From UBA5189 sp040389445 (GTDB lineage Bacteria; Chloroflexota; Limnocylindria; Limnocylindrales; CSP1-4): a stretch of 64,000 nucleotides of DNA. The notes under the pieces are model-generated. The model had not been told where the DNA came from. It did not search any database and saw only the letters and a program-made list of their open reading frames with translations. A program made the position numbers and the translations under genes. Shown here in pieces: positions 1 to 9,491 of the stretch. Position 1 is the first letter of the stretch, and each line of letters starts with the position of its first letter. The stretch lies in assembly GCA_040389445.1 (NCBI GenBank), contig JAZJZX010000003.1:62001-126000 (forward strand), in the 5' to 3' direction.

Positions 1-372
1 GGGTGTCCCCTGGAGGTACGAGTTGAGGCTGTCCTGGAACGCGCCGTGCTCGACCGTGTTGATCTTCGGCGTGGCCGTGGTCTGCGTGGCGCAGTAGTTG
101 AGCATGGCCGCGAAGGCGTCCTTCGGGACCTGATCCGAGTAGTTGGACCCGATCGTGACGTCGCCGAGTGGCGCGGCGTCCGTCGGGGTGGTTGATGCCC
201 CGGGCTGGCTGGCCGGCGGCTGCGAGGCCGGCGCCTGTGAGGCGCCTCCGCCACACGCGGTGGCCATCAGCGCCAGCGAGGCACCAAGGACAAGGAAACG
301 TGCCGCGGTCCGGCGCGGCCTCCGCGCGACGGCCAGCGATCCTGGCCCACGCGACGATCTGAGATCTGCCAT
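1..372 (-). CDS. Sugar ABC transporter substrate-binding lipoprotein (partial, 3' end outside window)
   Basis: The minus strand is open from ATG at 372 to the window edge (124 codons). The first ~45 residues form an Arg-rich n-region, a hydrophobic stretch and a lipobox-like ending (MATAC), followed by a Gly/Ala/Ser/Pro-rich linker. This is typical of a lipid-anchored solute-binding protein of an ABC importer. The segment ending NSYLQGTP strongly resembles the start of family 1 sugar-binding proteins, where it precedes the sugar-binding cleft. The gene is divergent from a DeoR-type regulator followed by galT, so carbohydrate uptake is the natural role. The specific sugar cannot be told from this fragment. 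Family call fairly sure; ligand unknown. Confidence 0.75.
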   Translation of the reverse strand, partial: MADLRSSRGPGSLAVARRPRRTAARFLVLGASLALMATACGGGASQAPASQPPASQPGASTTPTDAAPLGDVTIGSNYSDQVPKDAFAAMLNYCATQTTATPKINTVEHGAFQDSLNSYLQGTP

Positions 373-600
373 CGAAGCGGCTCTCCTCCAACATGTGGTC
401 GCAACGAGTCGGCATGGACGCACACAAACCGACAGGACCGAACATCAGTTTCGGCGGTGGATGGGGGAGTGTCAAGCGGATTCTCGCATTTCGCCTGTGT
501 TTTGTGGCGCCTCATAACGGAAGTGCGTTGACTTTTGGGTGAACCTGCGCGAACCTTCGCAATGACCAATCACCGTCGGCGCCGGAGGTCCTGTCCGCCC
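373..600. promoter_or_regulatory. Divergent intergenic region between sugar-binding protein and DeoR regulator
   Basis: This 228 bp gap separates two divergent genes and should hold both promoters and probably the DeoR-type operator. On the minus strand there is a TTGACA at 475-470, about 100 bp upstream of the binding-protein start. A -10 match 17 bp further on (GAAACT) is weak. No convincing operator palindrome was identified. GGAGG at 584-588 is the likely ribosome binding site for the GTG at 601. Confidence 0.35.
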
Positions 601-1431
601 GTGCTCGCTCGTCAACGCCAGACCTACATCCTTGAGCGCGTTCGAGAAGACGGCGCCGTCCGCGTCGCCGAGCTGGCCCGGGACCTCAATGTCTCGGACA
701 TGACCGTCAGGCGTGACCTGGATCTGCTCCACCAGCAGGGCCTGCTCGAGAAGGTGCATGGCGGAGCAACCCAGACGAGTGGCAGCTCGCTCTTCGAGCC
801 TGGGTTCGTGGTGAAGTCCGAGTTGCAGCTCGCTGAAAAGGGTGAGATCGCTGCGGCCGCCGCCGAGCTCGTCACGCCGGGCATGGCGATCGCGCTCTCC
901 GCGGGAACGACCACCTACGCCCTGGCGCGCCGACTCACCGAACTGGAGGGCCTCACCGTCGTCACGAATTCCGTGCCGGTCGCGGATGTCCTGTATCGAC
1001 TGGGCCGTCCGGACCAGACGATCATCGTCACCGGCGGTGTCCGCACCCCGAGCGATGCCCTCGTCGGTCCGTTCGCCGTTGCCGCCCTGCGGACGATCCA
1101 CGTCGACCTCGTGTTCATGGGCGTCCACGGCATGGATCCCCACTCCGGATTCACGACGCCCAACCTCCTCGAAGCAGAGACAAATCGCGCCCTCGTGGAG
1201 GCGGGACGGCGGCTCGTGGTTCTCGCCGACCATACCAAGTGGGGTGTGATCGGGATCAGCTCGATCGCACGGCTCGATCAGGCCGACCTCCTGATCTCCG
1301 ATGCGGGGCTGGACGCCGAGGCGCGCCTGGCCCTCGGACGGGAGGTCCGCGAACTGGTCGTCGTGGAGCAGCCCTCGGGCGTCAACGGAGCTGTCGCGGC
1401 CCAGCTCGACGCGGCCCCGTCTGGACGATGA
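601..1431 (+). CDS. DeoR/GlpR-family transcriptional regulator
   Basis: This is a sugar-phosphate-responsive regulator of 276 aa from the GTG at 601. The N-terminus has a winged helix-turn-helix (VAELARDLNVSDMTVRRDLD) followed by the KVHGGA hinge typical of DeoR proteins. The C-terminal DeoRC sensor shows the SAGTTTYALARRL and TNSVPVA motifs that bind a phosphorylated sugar. I chose GTG 601 because GGAGG lies 12 bp upstream and the family normally starts just before RQ..IL. An in-frame ATG at 562 would add 13 unusual Arg-rich residues. The stop overlaps the start of galT (ATGA at 1428-1431), so the two are translationally coupled. It probably controls galT and the divergent sugar-binding protein gene. 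Confidence 0.85.
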   Translation: MLARQRQTYILERVREDGAVRVAELARDLNVSDMTVRRDLDLLHQQGLLEKVHGGATQTSGSSLFEPGFVVKSELQLAEKGEIAAAAAELVTPGMAIALSAGTTTYALARRLTELEGLTVVTNSVPVADVLYRLGRPDQTIIVTGGVRTPSDALVGPFAVAALRTIHVDLVFMGVHGMDPHSGFTTPNLLEAETNRALVEAGRRLVVLADHTKWGVIGISSIARLDQADLLISDAGLDAEARLALGREVRELVVVEQPSGVNGAVAAQLDAAPSGR

Positions 1432-2531
1432 ATCACTCTGCTGGACGCGCGTCCGACGCGGCGTTCGACCGCATCCGGGGCGAGCCCCATCGTCGATACA
1501 ACCCGCTCATCGACGAGTGGATCCTCGTCTCATCGGGTCGAACGAGCCGCCCCTGGCAGGGACGTCGAGAGGCTGCCGGCCAGGAGTCGGCCCCGAGGTT
1601 CGACCCGAACTGCTATCTCTGCCCCGGCAACGTTCGCGCCAACGGCGAGCGGAACCCGGCCTACGAGTCGACCTTCTCCTTCACGAACGACTTCTCGGCG
1701 CTCCGGCCGGGTACGACCACCGGGCGGGTTCAGAGCGGGCTGCTCCTTGCGGAGGGGGAGGAGGGCGCTTGTCACGTCCTCTGCTTCAGCCCTCGACATG
1801 ACCTGACCCTTGCCCTCATGCCGGTGCCGGCCGTGCGTCAGGTCGTCGACGTCTGGGCGGCTGAGACGACCGAGCTCGGCGCGCAGTACCGCTGGGTCCA
1901 GGTATTCGAGAACCGCGGCCAGATCATGGGGGCGTCCAGCCCACATCCGCACGGCCAGGTATGGGCGGGATCGGCGCTGCCGCGCGAGGCTGCCAAGGAA
2001 GACGCCGCGCAGCGACGGCACCACGGAGCGGTCGGTCGGCCGCTCCTGCTCGACTATGCGGATCAGGAACTGGACGGGCCGCGGGTAGTGGAGGTCAACG
2101 ACGACTGGCTGGTCGTGGTCCCGTTCTGGGCCGCATGGCCGTATGAGACGCTGCTCGTGGCGCGGCAGCCGGTCGCCCGCCTGCCCGACCTGACCTCGAG
2201 CCAGCGGGACAGCCTGGCCGCGATTCTGATCCGCCTCCTGACGCGCTACGACAACCTGTTCGGGCTTTCGTTCCCATACTCCATGGGATGGCACCAGGCG
2301 CCGTTCGGCGGTACGGACACGGACCACTGGCAGCTCCATGCGCACTTCCTGCCCCCACTCCTGCGGGCCAATGTTCGAAAGTTCATGGTTGGCTACGAAC
2401 TCCTCGCCGAGTCGCAACGGGACCTGACCGCGGAACAGACGGCCGGCGAACTCCGGGCGGCCTCGCCCACGCATCGGTTCGTGGTGCCGGTGGCGGAGAT
2501 GGACGCGCCGATCCCGGCTCGCACGACCTGA
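1428..2531 (+). CDS. galT: Galactose-1-phosphate uridylyltransferase
   Basis: This enzyme of the Leloir pathway exchanges UMP between UDP-glucose and galactose-1-phosphate. The protein is 367 aa. A CxxC zinc pair (CYLCPG) lies near residue 62. The catalytic HPHGQ motif starts near residue 173 and supplies the nucleophilic His. Other family motifs are visible (RYNPLIDEWILVS at the N-terminus, GWHQAPFG and HLHAHFLPP-like near the C-terminus). The ATG overlaps the upstream regulator stop, which fixes the start. No galK or galE is adjacent on this side. Regulation is probably by the upstream DeoR protein. Confidence 0.93.
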   Translation: MNHSAGRASDAAFDRIRGEPHRRYNPLIDEWILVSSGRTSRPWQGRREAAGQESAPRFDPNCYLCPGNVRANGERNPAYESTFSFTNDFSALRPGTTTGRVQSGLLLAEGEEGACHVLCFSPRHDLTLALMPVPAVRQVVDVWAAETTELGAQYRWVQVFENRGQIMGASSPHPHGQVWAGSALPREAAKEDAAQRRHHGAVGRPLLLDYADQELDGPRVVEVNDDWLVVVPFWAAWPYETLLVARQPVARLPDLTSSQRDSLAAILIRLLTRYDNLFGLSFPYSMGWHQAPFGGTDTDHWQLHAHFLPPLLRANVRKFMVGYELLAESQRDLTAEQTAGELRAASPTHRFVVPVAEMDAPIPARTT

Positions 2532-2578
2532 GGGCCCGGGTCCAGGCCGCGCACGGTACGATCCGCCATGGAGGTGCC

Positions 2579-3994
2579 ATGCAGCGCTGGGGCGGTCGAT
2601 TCACGGGCGACACGGATCCACGGGTCGTCGACTTCACGCGCTCGATCGAGATCGATGCCGCCCTCGCGTCCGACGATCTGCGGGGCTCCATCGCGCACGT
2701 CCGAGGTCTCGGTCGGGCTGGAGTGCTGAGCGACACGGAGGTCGAGACGCTGGTTGCCGGCCTCGAGGCTCTCGGCGCCGAGGCCGAGGCCGGGTTGATC
2801 GCCTGGGATCCGGCGCTGGAAGACGTCCACATGAACCTCGAGGCGATGCTGGAGGCGCGCATCGGGCCGCTGGCCAGAAAGCTGCATACCGGCCGATCCC
2901 GGAATGACCAGGTCGCGACGGATCTGCGCCTCTGGACGCGGCGCGCGGTGGATCGCCTCGATCTCGCATTGGTGGCCATGGAGCGCGCGCTGGTCGGGCT
3001 CGCGGAGCGGGATGGTGAAGCGATCCTCCCCGGCACCACCCACATCCAGCCCGCCCAGCCGGTCCTCCTCGCCCACCACCTGCTGGCCTACGTGGAGATG
3101 CTGGAGCGCGATCGGGGCCGGTTTGCCGATGCGCGGCGACGACTCAACGTATCGCCGCTGGGCTCGGGCGCGCTCGCCGGCGCCGGCTACCCATTGGATC
3201 GGGAAGCAACCGCCGCGGAGCTCGGGTTCGACGGCGTTACCACCAACTCGCTCGACGCGGTCTCCGATCGGGACTTCGTCGTCGAGGTCCTGGCGGCCAC
3301 AGCCCTCGCCATGGTCCACCTGTCGAGGCTCGCCGAGGAGATCACCTGGTGGTCCAACCCGAGCTTCGGTTTCGTGCGGGTCGCGGACGCCTTCTCCACC
3401 GGCAGCTCGATGATGCCCAACAAGCGGAATCCTGATCCTGCCGAGCTCGTCCGGGGGCGTGCCGCGCGCACGATCGGGGCCCTCACGACCATGCTCGGGG
3501 TCCTCAAGGGCCTGCCGCTCGCCTACCAGCGGGACCTCCAGGAAGACAAGCCGCCGCTCTTCGACGCGGTCGCGACGCTGGAGGGCTCACTGGGCGTGAT
3601 GACCGGCCTCGTTGAGACGCTCTCCGTGGACGCGCACCGCATGCGGGCGGCGGCCGATGAGGGGTTCACGACGGCGACGGCCGTCGCCGACGCGTTGGCG
3701 CGTCGCGGCATCGCCTTCCGAAGTGCCCACCACGTGGTGGGCTGGCTCGTGGCCGGCGCCGAGGCCCGCGGTGTGCGGCTGGATGCGACTACAGACGATG
3801 CGCTCGCCGCGGCGCTCGCCGCTCTCGATGATGAGGTTGCGGCGGCGCTCGCGGCGGATCCGGGGATCGGGGCGGAGGTGCGATCCGCGGCCTCGGTGGC
3901 AGGTGCCCTCGCCGCCGCCGACGTCATCGGTGGCACGGCACCGAACAGGGTCCGCGCCGCCCTCGCCGCGGCGAGGCAACGGCTCGGCGGCTGA
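2579..3994 (+). CDS. argH: Argininosuccinate lyase
   Basis: This enzyme splits argininosuccinate into arginine and fumarate, the last step of arginine synthesis. The 471-aa product begins MQRWGGRF, the classic ArgH N-terminus, with GGAGG four bases upstream of the ATG. The fumarase/aspartase superfamily signature GSSMMPNKRNPD begins near residue 275. The His/Thr substrate motif TGRSRNDQVATD lies near residue 100. Unusually, argH is not in the leftward arginine operon at 6887-11936. It follows galT on the plus strand with a 47 bp gap, so it may be cotranscribed with sugar genes or have its own promoter. Confidence 0.95.
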   Translation: MQRWGGRFTGDTDPRVVDFTRSIEIDAALASDDLRGSIAHVRGLGRAGVLSDTEVETLVAGLEALGAEAEAGLIAWDPALEDVHMNLEAMLEARIGPLARKLHTGRSRNDQVATDLRLWTRRAVDRLDLALVAMERALVGLAERDGEAILPGTTHIQPAQPVLLAHHLLAYVEMLERDRGRFADARRRLNVSPLGSGALAGAGYPLDREATAAELGFDGVTTNSLDAVSDRDFVVEVLAATALAMVHLSRLAEEITWWSNPSFGFVRVADAFSTGSSMMPNKRNPDPAELVRGRAARTIGALTTMLGVLKGLPLAYQRDLQEDKPPLFDAVATLEGSLGVMTGLVETLSVDAHRMRAAADEGFTTATAVADALARRGIAFRSAHHVVGWLVAGAEARGVRLDATTDDALAAALAALDDEVAAALAADPGIGAEVRSAASVAGALAAADVIGGTAPNRVRAALAAARQRLGG

Positions 3995-4173
3995 CCCCCG
4001 ATCCGGATTCAAGCACGACTCGGCCTGGAAGGGAACCGTCCGGCCGACCGGCGGTCAGCTGGAATCCTCATTGACCGCCCAAACCGGTCAGTCGTATAGG
4101 TCGCTCGTTTCCGTGTCCATCGGCAGGATGACCGATGCACCGTCCTGCCCTCCGACGAGATCCTGAAGCCCGA

Positions 4174-4190
4174 GTTCGGATTGTCCGAAC
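4174..4190. repeat. Short inverted repeat upstream of secreted-protein gene
   Basis: GTTCGG and CCGAAC are separated by ATTGT, forming a perfect 6-bp-arm inverted repeat about 95 bp upstream of the start at 4286. It could be an operator or a small RNA hairpin. There is no T-run, so it is not a typical terminator. Confidence 0.35.
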
Positions 4191-4285
4191 CTCAGGGGAG
4201 ATACGCGATGGCGAAGTTCATGCGCATGCACGAGCGGGCGGGAGAACCCGAACGCGGAGATCGATACCTTGGTGGTGGAGGCAGC

Positions 4286-4831
4286 ATGATCCGCATCTCA
4301 CGGGCGCGATTCATCGCGTCGATCGGACTGGTGTCCGTTCTGGTCACGCTCGGCGCGGCGCTCACCTATGCCGGTGACAAGAACGACGTTCGGACGTTCG
4401 GCGACGTCCGGGCAGCCACAGCGCCGTTCCACAATCTGGATGTCGCGATAGCGGCTGGGTACGGACCGGTCAAGGGCTGCGCCCAGAACCCTGCCGTCGG
4501 CGGGATGGGCCAGCACTACGTCAAGGGTGACCTGGTCGGCGACCCGGCGCTCGACGCGCTCCGGCCCGAAGGACTCGTCTACGAGCCGCGCAGCGGGGGC
4601 GGCTATGAACTCGTGGCGATCGAATACCTCGTTCTCAAGGGTGATTGGGAGTCGGTGAACGGGGCCAACCCGCCGCGCCTCTTCGGCCAGCCGCTGACGC
4701 TGGTTCCGGCAGGCAACGCCTACGGGTTGCCGGACTTCTACGAGCTCCACGTCTGGCTCTGGAAGAACAATCCCGCCGGACTCTTCGCCGACTGGAACCG
4801 CCGGGTGTCCTGCCGAGGACTGCCGTTCTAG
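4286..4831 (+). CDS. Secreted protein of unknown function
   Basis: A 181-aa protein with an N-terminal signal peptide or signal anchor (basic residues, then a hydrophobic stretch to about residue 28). The mature part contains patterns such as FHNLDVAIAAGY, GGMGQHYV, EGLVYEP and FYELHVWLW. These recall an uncharacterised secreted family found in soil actinobacteria and related phyla. Two or three Cys (GCAQNP, VSCRG) could form a disulfide. The start is ATG 4286, with GGAGG ending four bases upstream. An in-frame extension to 4181 lacks a good site and would bury the signal peptide. I do not recognise an enzymatic motif. The gene stands alone between argH and add. Confidence 0.7.
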   Translation: MIRISRARFIASIGLVSVLVTLGAALTYAGDKNDVRTFGDVRAATAPFHNLDVAIAAGYGPVKGCAQNPAVGGMGQHYVKGDLVGDPALDALRPEGLVYEPRSGGGYELVAIEYLVLKGDWESVNGANPPRLFGQPLTLVPAGNAYGLPDFYELHVWLWKNNPAGLFADWNRRVSCRGLPF

Positions 4832-5004
4832 CCCCCGGGTTGTGCCGGATGGCGGCGGGCTCTACGAGCGTCGCCGCCATCGCCTGACGCCACGCCTCCT
4901 GCGGTCAGCGATCCGCTCGAATGTCGCGACCTGCCAGCAGCCCGGCGTGACCCGCGACCGTTCCGGCGCGGTACCATCGACCCGACCAGCAGCGGAGGTC
5001 GATG

Positions 5005-6114
5005 ATGCTCACCCTCGACACGATCCAGCGTGCTCCCAAAGCCCTGCTCCACGACCATCTCGATGGCGGGCTGCGACCTTCGACGATCGTGGATCTGGCG
5101 GCCGAGTACGGGTACAAGGGCCTCCCGACCACTGACCCGGACGACCTGGCGACGTGGATTCGCCGGGGCGCCGATCGAAAGTCGCTCGAGCTGTACCTCG
5201 AGACGTTCGTCCACACCGTGGGCGTGCTTCAAGAGCGCGATGCCATCGTCCGAGTCGCAGCCGAATGTGCGGAGGATCTGGCCGCTGATGGCCTCGTGTA
5301 TGCCGAGGTTCGCTACGCCCCCGAACTCTCCACCGAGCGAACGCTCACCCTCGATGAGGTGATCGAGGCCAATCTCGAAGGCTTCGGGATCGGGTCCGCC
5401 CGGGCAGCGGCCGCTGGTCATCCGATCACGATGAAGGTCCTCGTCACGGCGATGCGTCAGGCGGCGCGCTCCGTCGAGGTCGCCGAGGCGGCGATCCGGT
5501 GGCGTGACGCCGGTGTTGTCGGCTTCGACATCGCCGGCCCGGAGGCCGGCTACCGGCCGACGCGCCATCTCGAGGCATTCGATCGAATCCGGCATGAGAA
5601 CTTCCACATCACGATCCATGCGGGGGAATCGTTCGGCCTGCCATCGATCTGGGAGGCGCTCCAGTTCTGCGGGGCGGAACGACTGGGCCACGGCGTGCGG
5701 ATCGTCGACGACATCACCGTGGATCCCGATGGCACGGTCAGACTCGGCCGGCTCGCGGCGTTCGTTCGCGATCGGCGCGTACCCCTGGAGATGTGCCCGA
5801 CCTCGAACGTCCATTCCGGGGCCGTCGCCTCGGTGGGGGACCATCCGATCGACCTGCTTCGGCGGCTTCGGTTCCGGGTCACCCTCAATACGGACAATCG
5901 CCTCATGTCCAACGTGTCCGTCTCGTCAGAGTTCGCGGCGCTCGACGCGGCGTTCGGCATCGGCCTCGGCGAGATGGAATGGATGACGATCAACGCGATG
6001 AAGTCTGCCTTTGCCCCGTTCGATGAGCGTCTTGCCCTCATCAACGAGATCGTCAAGCCCGGCTACGCGCGCCTCCGCGCCGAGGCCTCAAGGGTGATCC
6101 TCGCCGGCAATTGA
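5005..6114 (+). CDS. add: Adenosine deaminase
   Basis: This zinc amidohydrolase deaminates adenosine to inosine in purine salvage. The metal motif HDHLDGG (usually HxHLDG) is at about residues 16-22, and HAGE at about 205-208 carries the catalytic Glu. GHGVRI and TLNTDNRLM supply the later His and Asp ligands. The length of 369 aa is normal. Two ATG codons are adjacent (5002 and 5005). The second has the better spacing to GGAGG at 4994-4998, but either is possible. The gene is convergent with the XRE gene, whose long reading frame runs 52 bp into the add 3' end. Confidence 0.93.
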   Translation: MLTLDTIQRAPKALLHDHLDGGLRPSTIVDLAAEYGYKGLPTTDPDDLATWIRRGADRKSLELYLETFVHTVGVLQERDAIVRVAAECAEDLAADGLVYAEVRYAPELSTERTLTLDEVIEANLEGFGIGSARAAAAGHPITMKVLVTAMRQAARSVEVAEAAIRWRDAGVVGFDIAGPEAGYRPTRHLEAFDRIRHENFHITIHAGESFGLPSIWEALQFCGAERLGHGVRIVDDITVDPDGTVRLGRLAAFVRDRRVPLEMCPTSNVHSGAVASVGDHPIDLLRRLRFRVTLNTDNRLMSNVSVSSEFAALDAAFGIGLGEMEWMTINAMKSAFAPFDERLALINEIVKPGYARLRAEASRVILAGN

Positions 6115-6665
6115 GCGTCCCTCGCGCTCTTCGTATGCCCAATTTCGACGCCTCGACGACCAGGTTCCACACGGCGATGCCCTTCGTTGTAATACGAACC
6201 GAGGTGCGCATCGAGCGGATGCCCGCCCCCGTGCCCGCCCCCGCGCCCGCCCCCGCGCCCGCCCCCGCGCCCGCCCCCGCGCCCGCCCCCGTGCCCGCCC
6301 CCGCGCCCGCCCCCGTGCCCGCCCCCCATCGATTGGCTGGCCTCGTCGGCGTCGCTGCCCCACATCTGCCCGGGTAGTCGGCGCCGCGGCGCCGCCGGTT
6401 CGTCCGGAACAGCGAAGCGCTTGTCCAGTCGGATCACGCCAACGATGAGGGCGAGTCTGTGAAATCGCATGCCCCGCAAGTCCCCGGTTTCCAATCGGGA
6501 CACCGTTGACTGTGACATCCCGACTCTCCATCCGAGCTGGCGCTGCGACAGGCCGACCTGAAGTCGTCCGGTTCGAATCGCGTCACCGATGACGATCTCC
6601 CCAAGGCGTATGGCGTCATCGCGCGTCGGATCGGTGCTATCGGGACGTGGATCCCAGTTGCTCAT
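6063..6665 (-). CDS. XRE-family DNA-binding protein with Gly-rich repeat tail
   Basis: From ATG 6665 this encodes 200 aa. The first ~80 residues hold a Cro/C1-type helix-turn-helix (VGLSQRQLGWRVGMSQSTVS, then RLETG). From about residue 115 the frame crosses a 12-bp minisatellite, giving a 36-residue GGGR/GGGH tail. It then runs through the left inverted repeat and ends inside add. The HTH part looks real. The tail may be an accident of repeat expansion, since the repeat is open in other frames too. The gene lies wholly or mostly inside the 6127-6883 element. An upstream in-frame ATG at 6731 exists without a clear ribosome site. No partner gene is visible. Confidence 0.6.
   Translation of the reverse strand: MSNWDPRPDSTDPTRDDAIRLGEIVIGDAIRTGRLQVGLSQRQLGWRVGMSQSTVSRLETGDLRGMRFHRLALIVGVIRLDKRFAVPDEPAAPRRRLPGQMWGSDADEASQSMGGGHGGGRGGGHGGGRGGGRGGGRGGGRGGGHGGGHPLDAHLGSYYNEGHRRVEPGRRGVEIGHTKSARDAQLPARITLEASARRRA
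6127..6190 (+). repeat. Left composite inverted repeat arm
   Basis: Contains the outer 16-bp and inner 15-bp motifs that recur inverted at 6822-6883. Both motifs share the core ATGCCC, so each arm carries two copies of it in the same orientation about 45 bp apart. Confidence 0.75.
6221..6328. repeat. 12-bp tandem repeat (minisatellite), nine units
   Basis: Nine head-to-tail units of GCCCGCCCCCGY begin at 6221 and repeat every 12 bp to 6328, the last ending CA. Unit changes are mostly C/T at position 12. Because 12 is a multiple of 3, every frame reads a simple peptide: GGGR/GGGH and RARG on the minus strand, PAPAPAPV on the plus strand. Unit number is likely to vary between strains. Confidence 0.95.
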
Positions 6666-6821
6666 CATCCAACCATGGCGCAGGGCCCTTGGTTGCCGCT
6701 CATCACCGAATTGGCTGCCGCTCACTGACATGAATCCGACCCGCGCTCGGCCACCGGCGCCAGCGCCAAATCCGACCCCGCGCTCCGTACCGCGCCCGAA
6801 CGCGCAAGGTGGTCATATATG

Positions 6822-6883
6822 ACAACGAAGGGCATCACCGCCGAGGAGAAGGCCGGCGGCCTCGATTTTGGGCATACGAAGAG
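6822..6883 (-). repeat. Right composite inverted repeat arm
   Basis: Inverted partner of 6127-6190, with perfect matches at both ends and a diverged middle. The plus-strand frame starting ATG at 6820 reads MTTKGITAEEK, and the left arm in its own orientation reads TTKGIAVWN. The arm may therefore once have been protein-coding. Confidence 0.7.
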
Positions 6884-6886
6884 TGT

Positions 6887-8169
<1,283 letters not shown>

Positions 8170-8173
<4 letters not shown>

Positions 8174-8697
8174 CGGGTTCCCTCCGAGCCGGCGCCCGCG
8201 GCGGTCGGCAACTGCAGTTCGTTGAAGCGTTCGAGCCAGCGCTGGAGCGAGCGTTCGTCCGCGAAGAGCACGAGGAGCGTGTTGTCGCCGGCGACGGTGC
8301 CGACTTGTTGACTGAGGGCCGACTCGTCGATCGCCTGGGCGATGACGGCGGCGGTCCCCGGGGTCCCGGTCAGTACGAGGATGAGCCCGCTTCGCGCCAC
8401 GGTGACCGGGATGTCCGACAGGATCCGGCGCAGATGATCGTCCGCGTCGGCGGGAGATCGGGCGAGGTCATCCGCCAGGACGTAGAGGTGCCGGTCTCCG
8501 CGGGAAACCTTGGCCAGACCGAGCTCGGCAATGTCCCGCGACACGGTCGCCTGGGTGACCGTGAACCCCCGCGCGGCGAGGCGCGCGGCGAGCTCATGCT
8601 GACTGGCGATGCCCTCACGGCCGACGATCTCGCGGATGATTCGCTGCCGATCCCGCTTCGCGACGACCCCGGATCCCAGCGTGGGCGCGGACTTCAT
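8170..8697 (-). CDS. argR: Arginine repressor
   Basis: This 175-aa protein senses arginine. The N-terminal winged helix contains RQRIIREIV and TVTQATVSRDIAEL, the ArgR DNA-recognition pattern. The C-terminal oligomerisation and arginine-binding domain carries LTGTPGTAAVIAQAID and GTVAGDNTLLVL, matching the GT..GDDT-type motif. I chose ATG 8697, which overlaps the argB stop by four bases. A longer frame to 8829 adds only Arg/Gly-rich shadow sequence. It sits inside the operon it should control, through the palindrome upstream of argC. Confidence 0.92.
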
Positions 8698-9491
8698 GCG
8701 GCCCCCACGCCCGAGGTCCGGGCCGCGCGCCCGACCGTGAGGCGAGTCCCGAACGTGGGGTCGTCCAGGGCGCGCACGACCGCGTCGGGCGCAGATCCGT
8801 CCGCGATGATGGCCTCGATGCCCTCCCACGCCAGGGCGCCCATCGCAGCGCGTACCTTCGCGACCATGCCGCCGGCGATGACGCCGCTCGCGATCAGGCG
8901 CTCGGCTTCGGCCGCGGTGAGCGTATCCAGCTTCTGCCCGGACGCGTCGCGCACGCCGTCCACATCGGTCATCAGGATCAACTGTCGGGCTCCGATTCCG
9001 GCGGCAATCCCGGCAGCCACGTCGTCGGCATTGACATTACAGACGATCCCGTGCTCGTCCCTGGCCAGCGGCGCCACGACCGGCACCTGACCGGCGACCA
9101 TGAGGGCATCGAGGAGATCGCGTCGAAGCCCCACCACACGAGCCACAAACCCGAGATCCTCGATCCGCTCGGCGATCAGCAGGCCGCCGTCGACACCAGA
9201 CAGGCCGACTGCGTCCACGCCGAGGGCTCGCAGTCCGGCAACAAGCTCGCTGTTGATGACGCCGCGAAGGACGGCGGCCGCGACCTCGAGCGACGCCGCG
9301 TCGGTGACGCGAAGGCCCCCTCGGAATTGCGAGACGACGCCCATGCGCTCCAGCCACTCCGTGAGGCGCTTGCCTCCGCCGTGCACGAGGATCACGGGGC
9401 GCCTGCGGGCGAGGCAGGCGACCTCGGCCAGGACCTGGGATTGGTCGGCGATCGTGGTGCCGCCGAGCTTGACGACGACGGTCTCGCTCAT
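8694..9491 (-). CDS. argB: Acetylglutamate kinase
   Basis: Phosphorylates N-acetylglutamate, the second step of the acetylated arginine route. It is 265 aa. The amino-acid-kinase fold shows VVKLGGTT at the N-terminus, VHGGGKRL near residue 37, NVNADD near residue 160 and LILMTDVDGV near residue 178. GGMVAKVRAA is the C-terminal lysine motif. The ATG overlaps the argJ stop by four bases, which supports this start over the 415-aa frame. It lacks the long N-terminal helix of arginine-inhibited hexameric NAGK enzymes, so feedback control at this step may be weak (inference). Confidence 0.93.
   Translation of the reverse strand: MSETVVVKLGGTTIADQSQVLAEVACLARRRPVILVHGGGKRLTEWLERMGVVSQFRGGLRVTDAASLEVAAAVLRGVINSELVAGLRALGVDAVGLSGVDGGLLIAERIEDLGFVARVVGLRRDLLDALMVAGQVPVVAPLARDEHGIVCNVNADDVAAGIAAGIGARQLILMTDVDGVRDASGQKLDTLTAAEAERLIASGVIAGGMVAKVRAAMGALAWEGIEAIIADGSAPDAVVRALDDPTFGTRLTVGRAARTSGVGAA

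Larger units (their letters stand above)
6127..6883. mobile_element. 757-bp unit bounded by composite inverted repeats, carrying an XRE gene
   Basis: The outermost 16 bp are perfect inverted repeats: CTCTTCGTATGCCCAA at 6127-6142 and its complement at 6868-6883. A second perfect 15-bp pair lies inside them: GATGCCCTTCGTTGT at 6176-6190 and its complement at 6822-6836. The 31-33 bp between outer and inner pairs are only partly alike on the two sides. The left end is 13 bp after the add stop and the right end is 3 bp before the argG stop. The unit therefore fills the space between two convergent genes. Inside are the XRE gene and a minisatellite. There is no transposase, and no target duplication was seen. 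It could be a non-autonomous mobile unit, a pair of dispersed repeats, or a bipartite regulator site. Confidence 0.5.

Noticed and set aside
1239..1427. Longer GalT N-terminus
   Set aside because: It overlaps the DeoR gene; the coupled ATG at 1428 gives the family-length protein.
6221..6328. Possible CRISPR array
   Set aside because: Units are 12 bp with no spacers and no cas genes nearby; a minisatellite.
6111..6377. PAPAPAPV-rich plus-strand protein
   Set aside because: It arises from reading the minisatellite in the other direction; no ribosome site and overlaps the add 3' end by chance.
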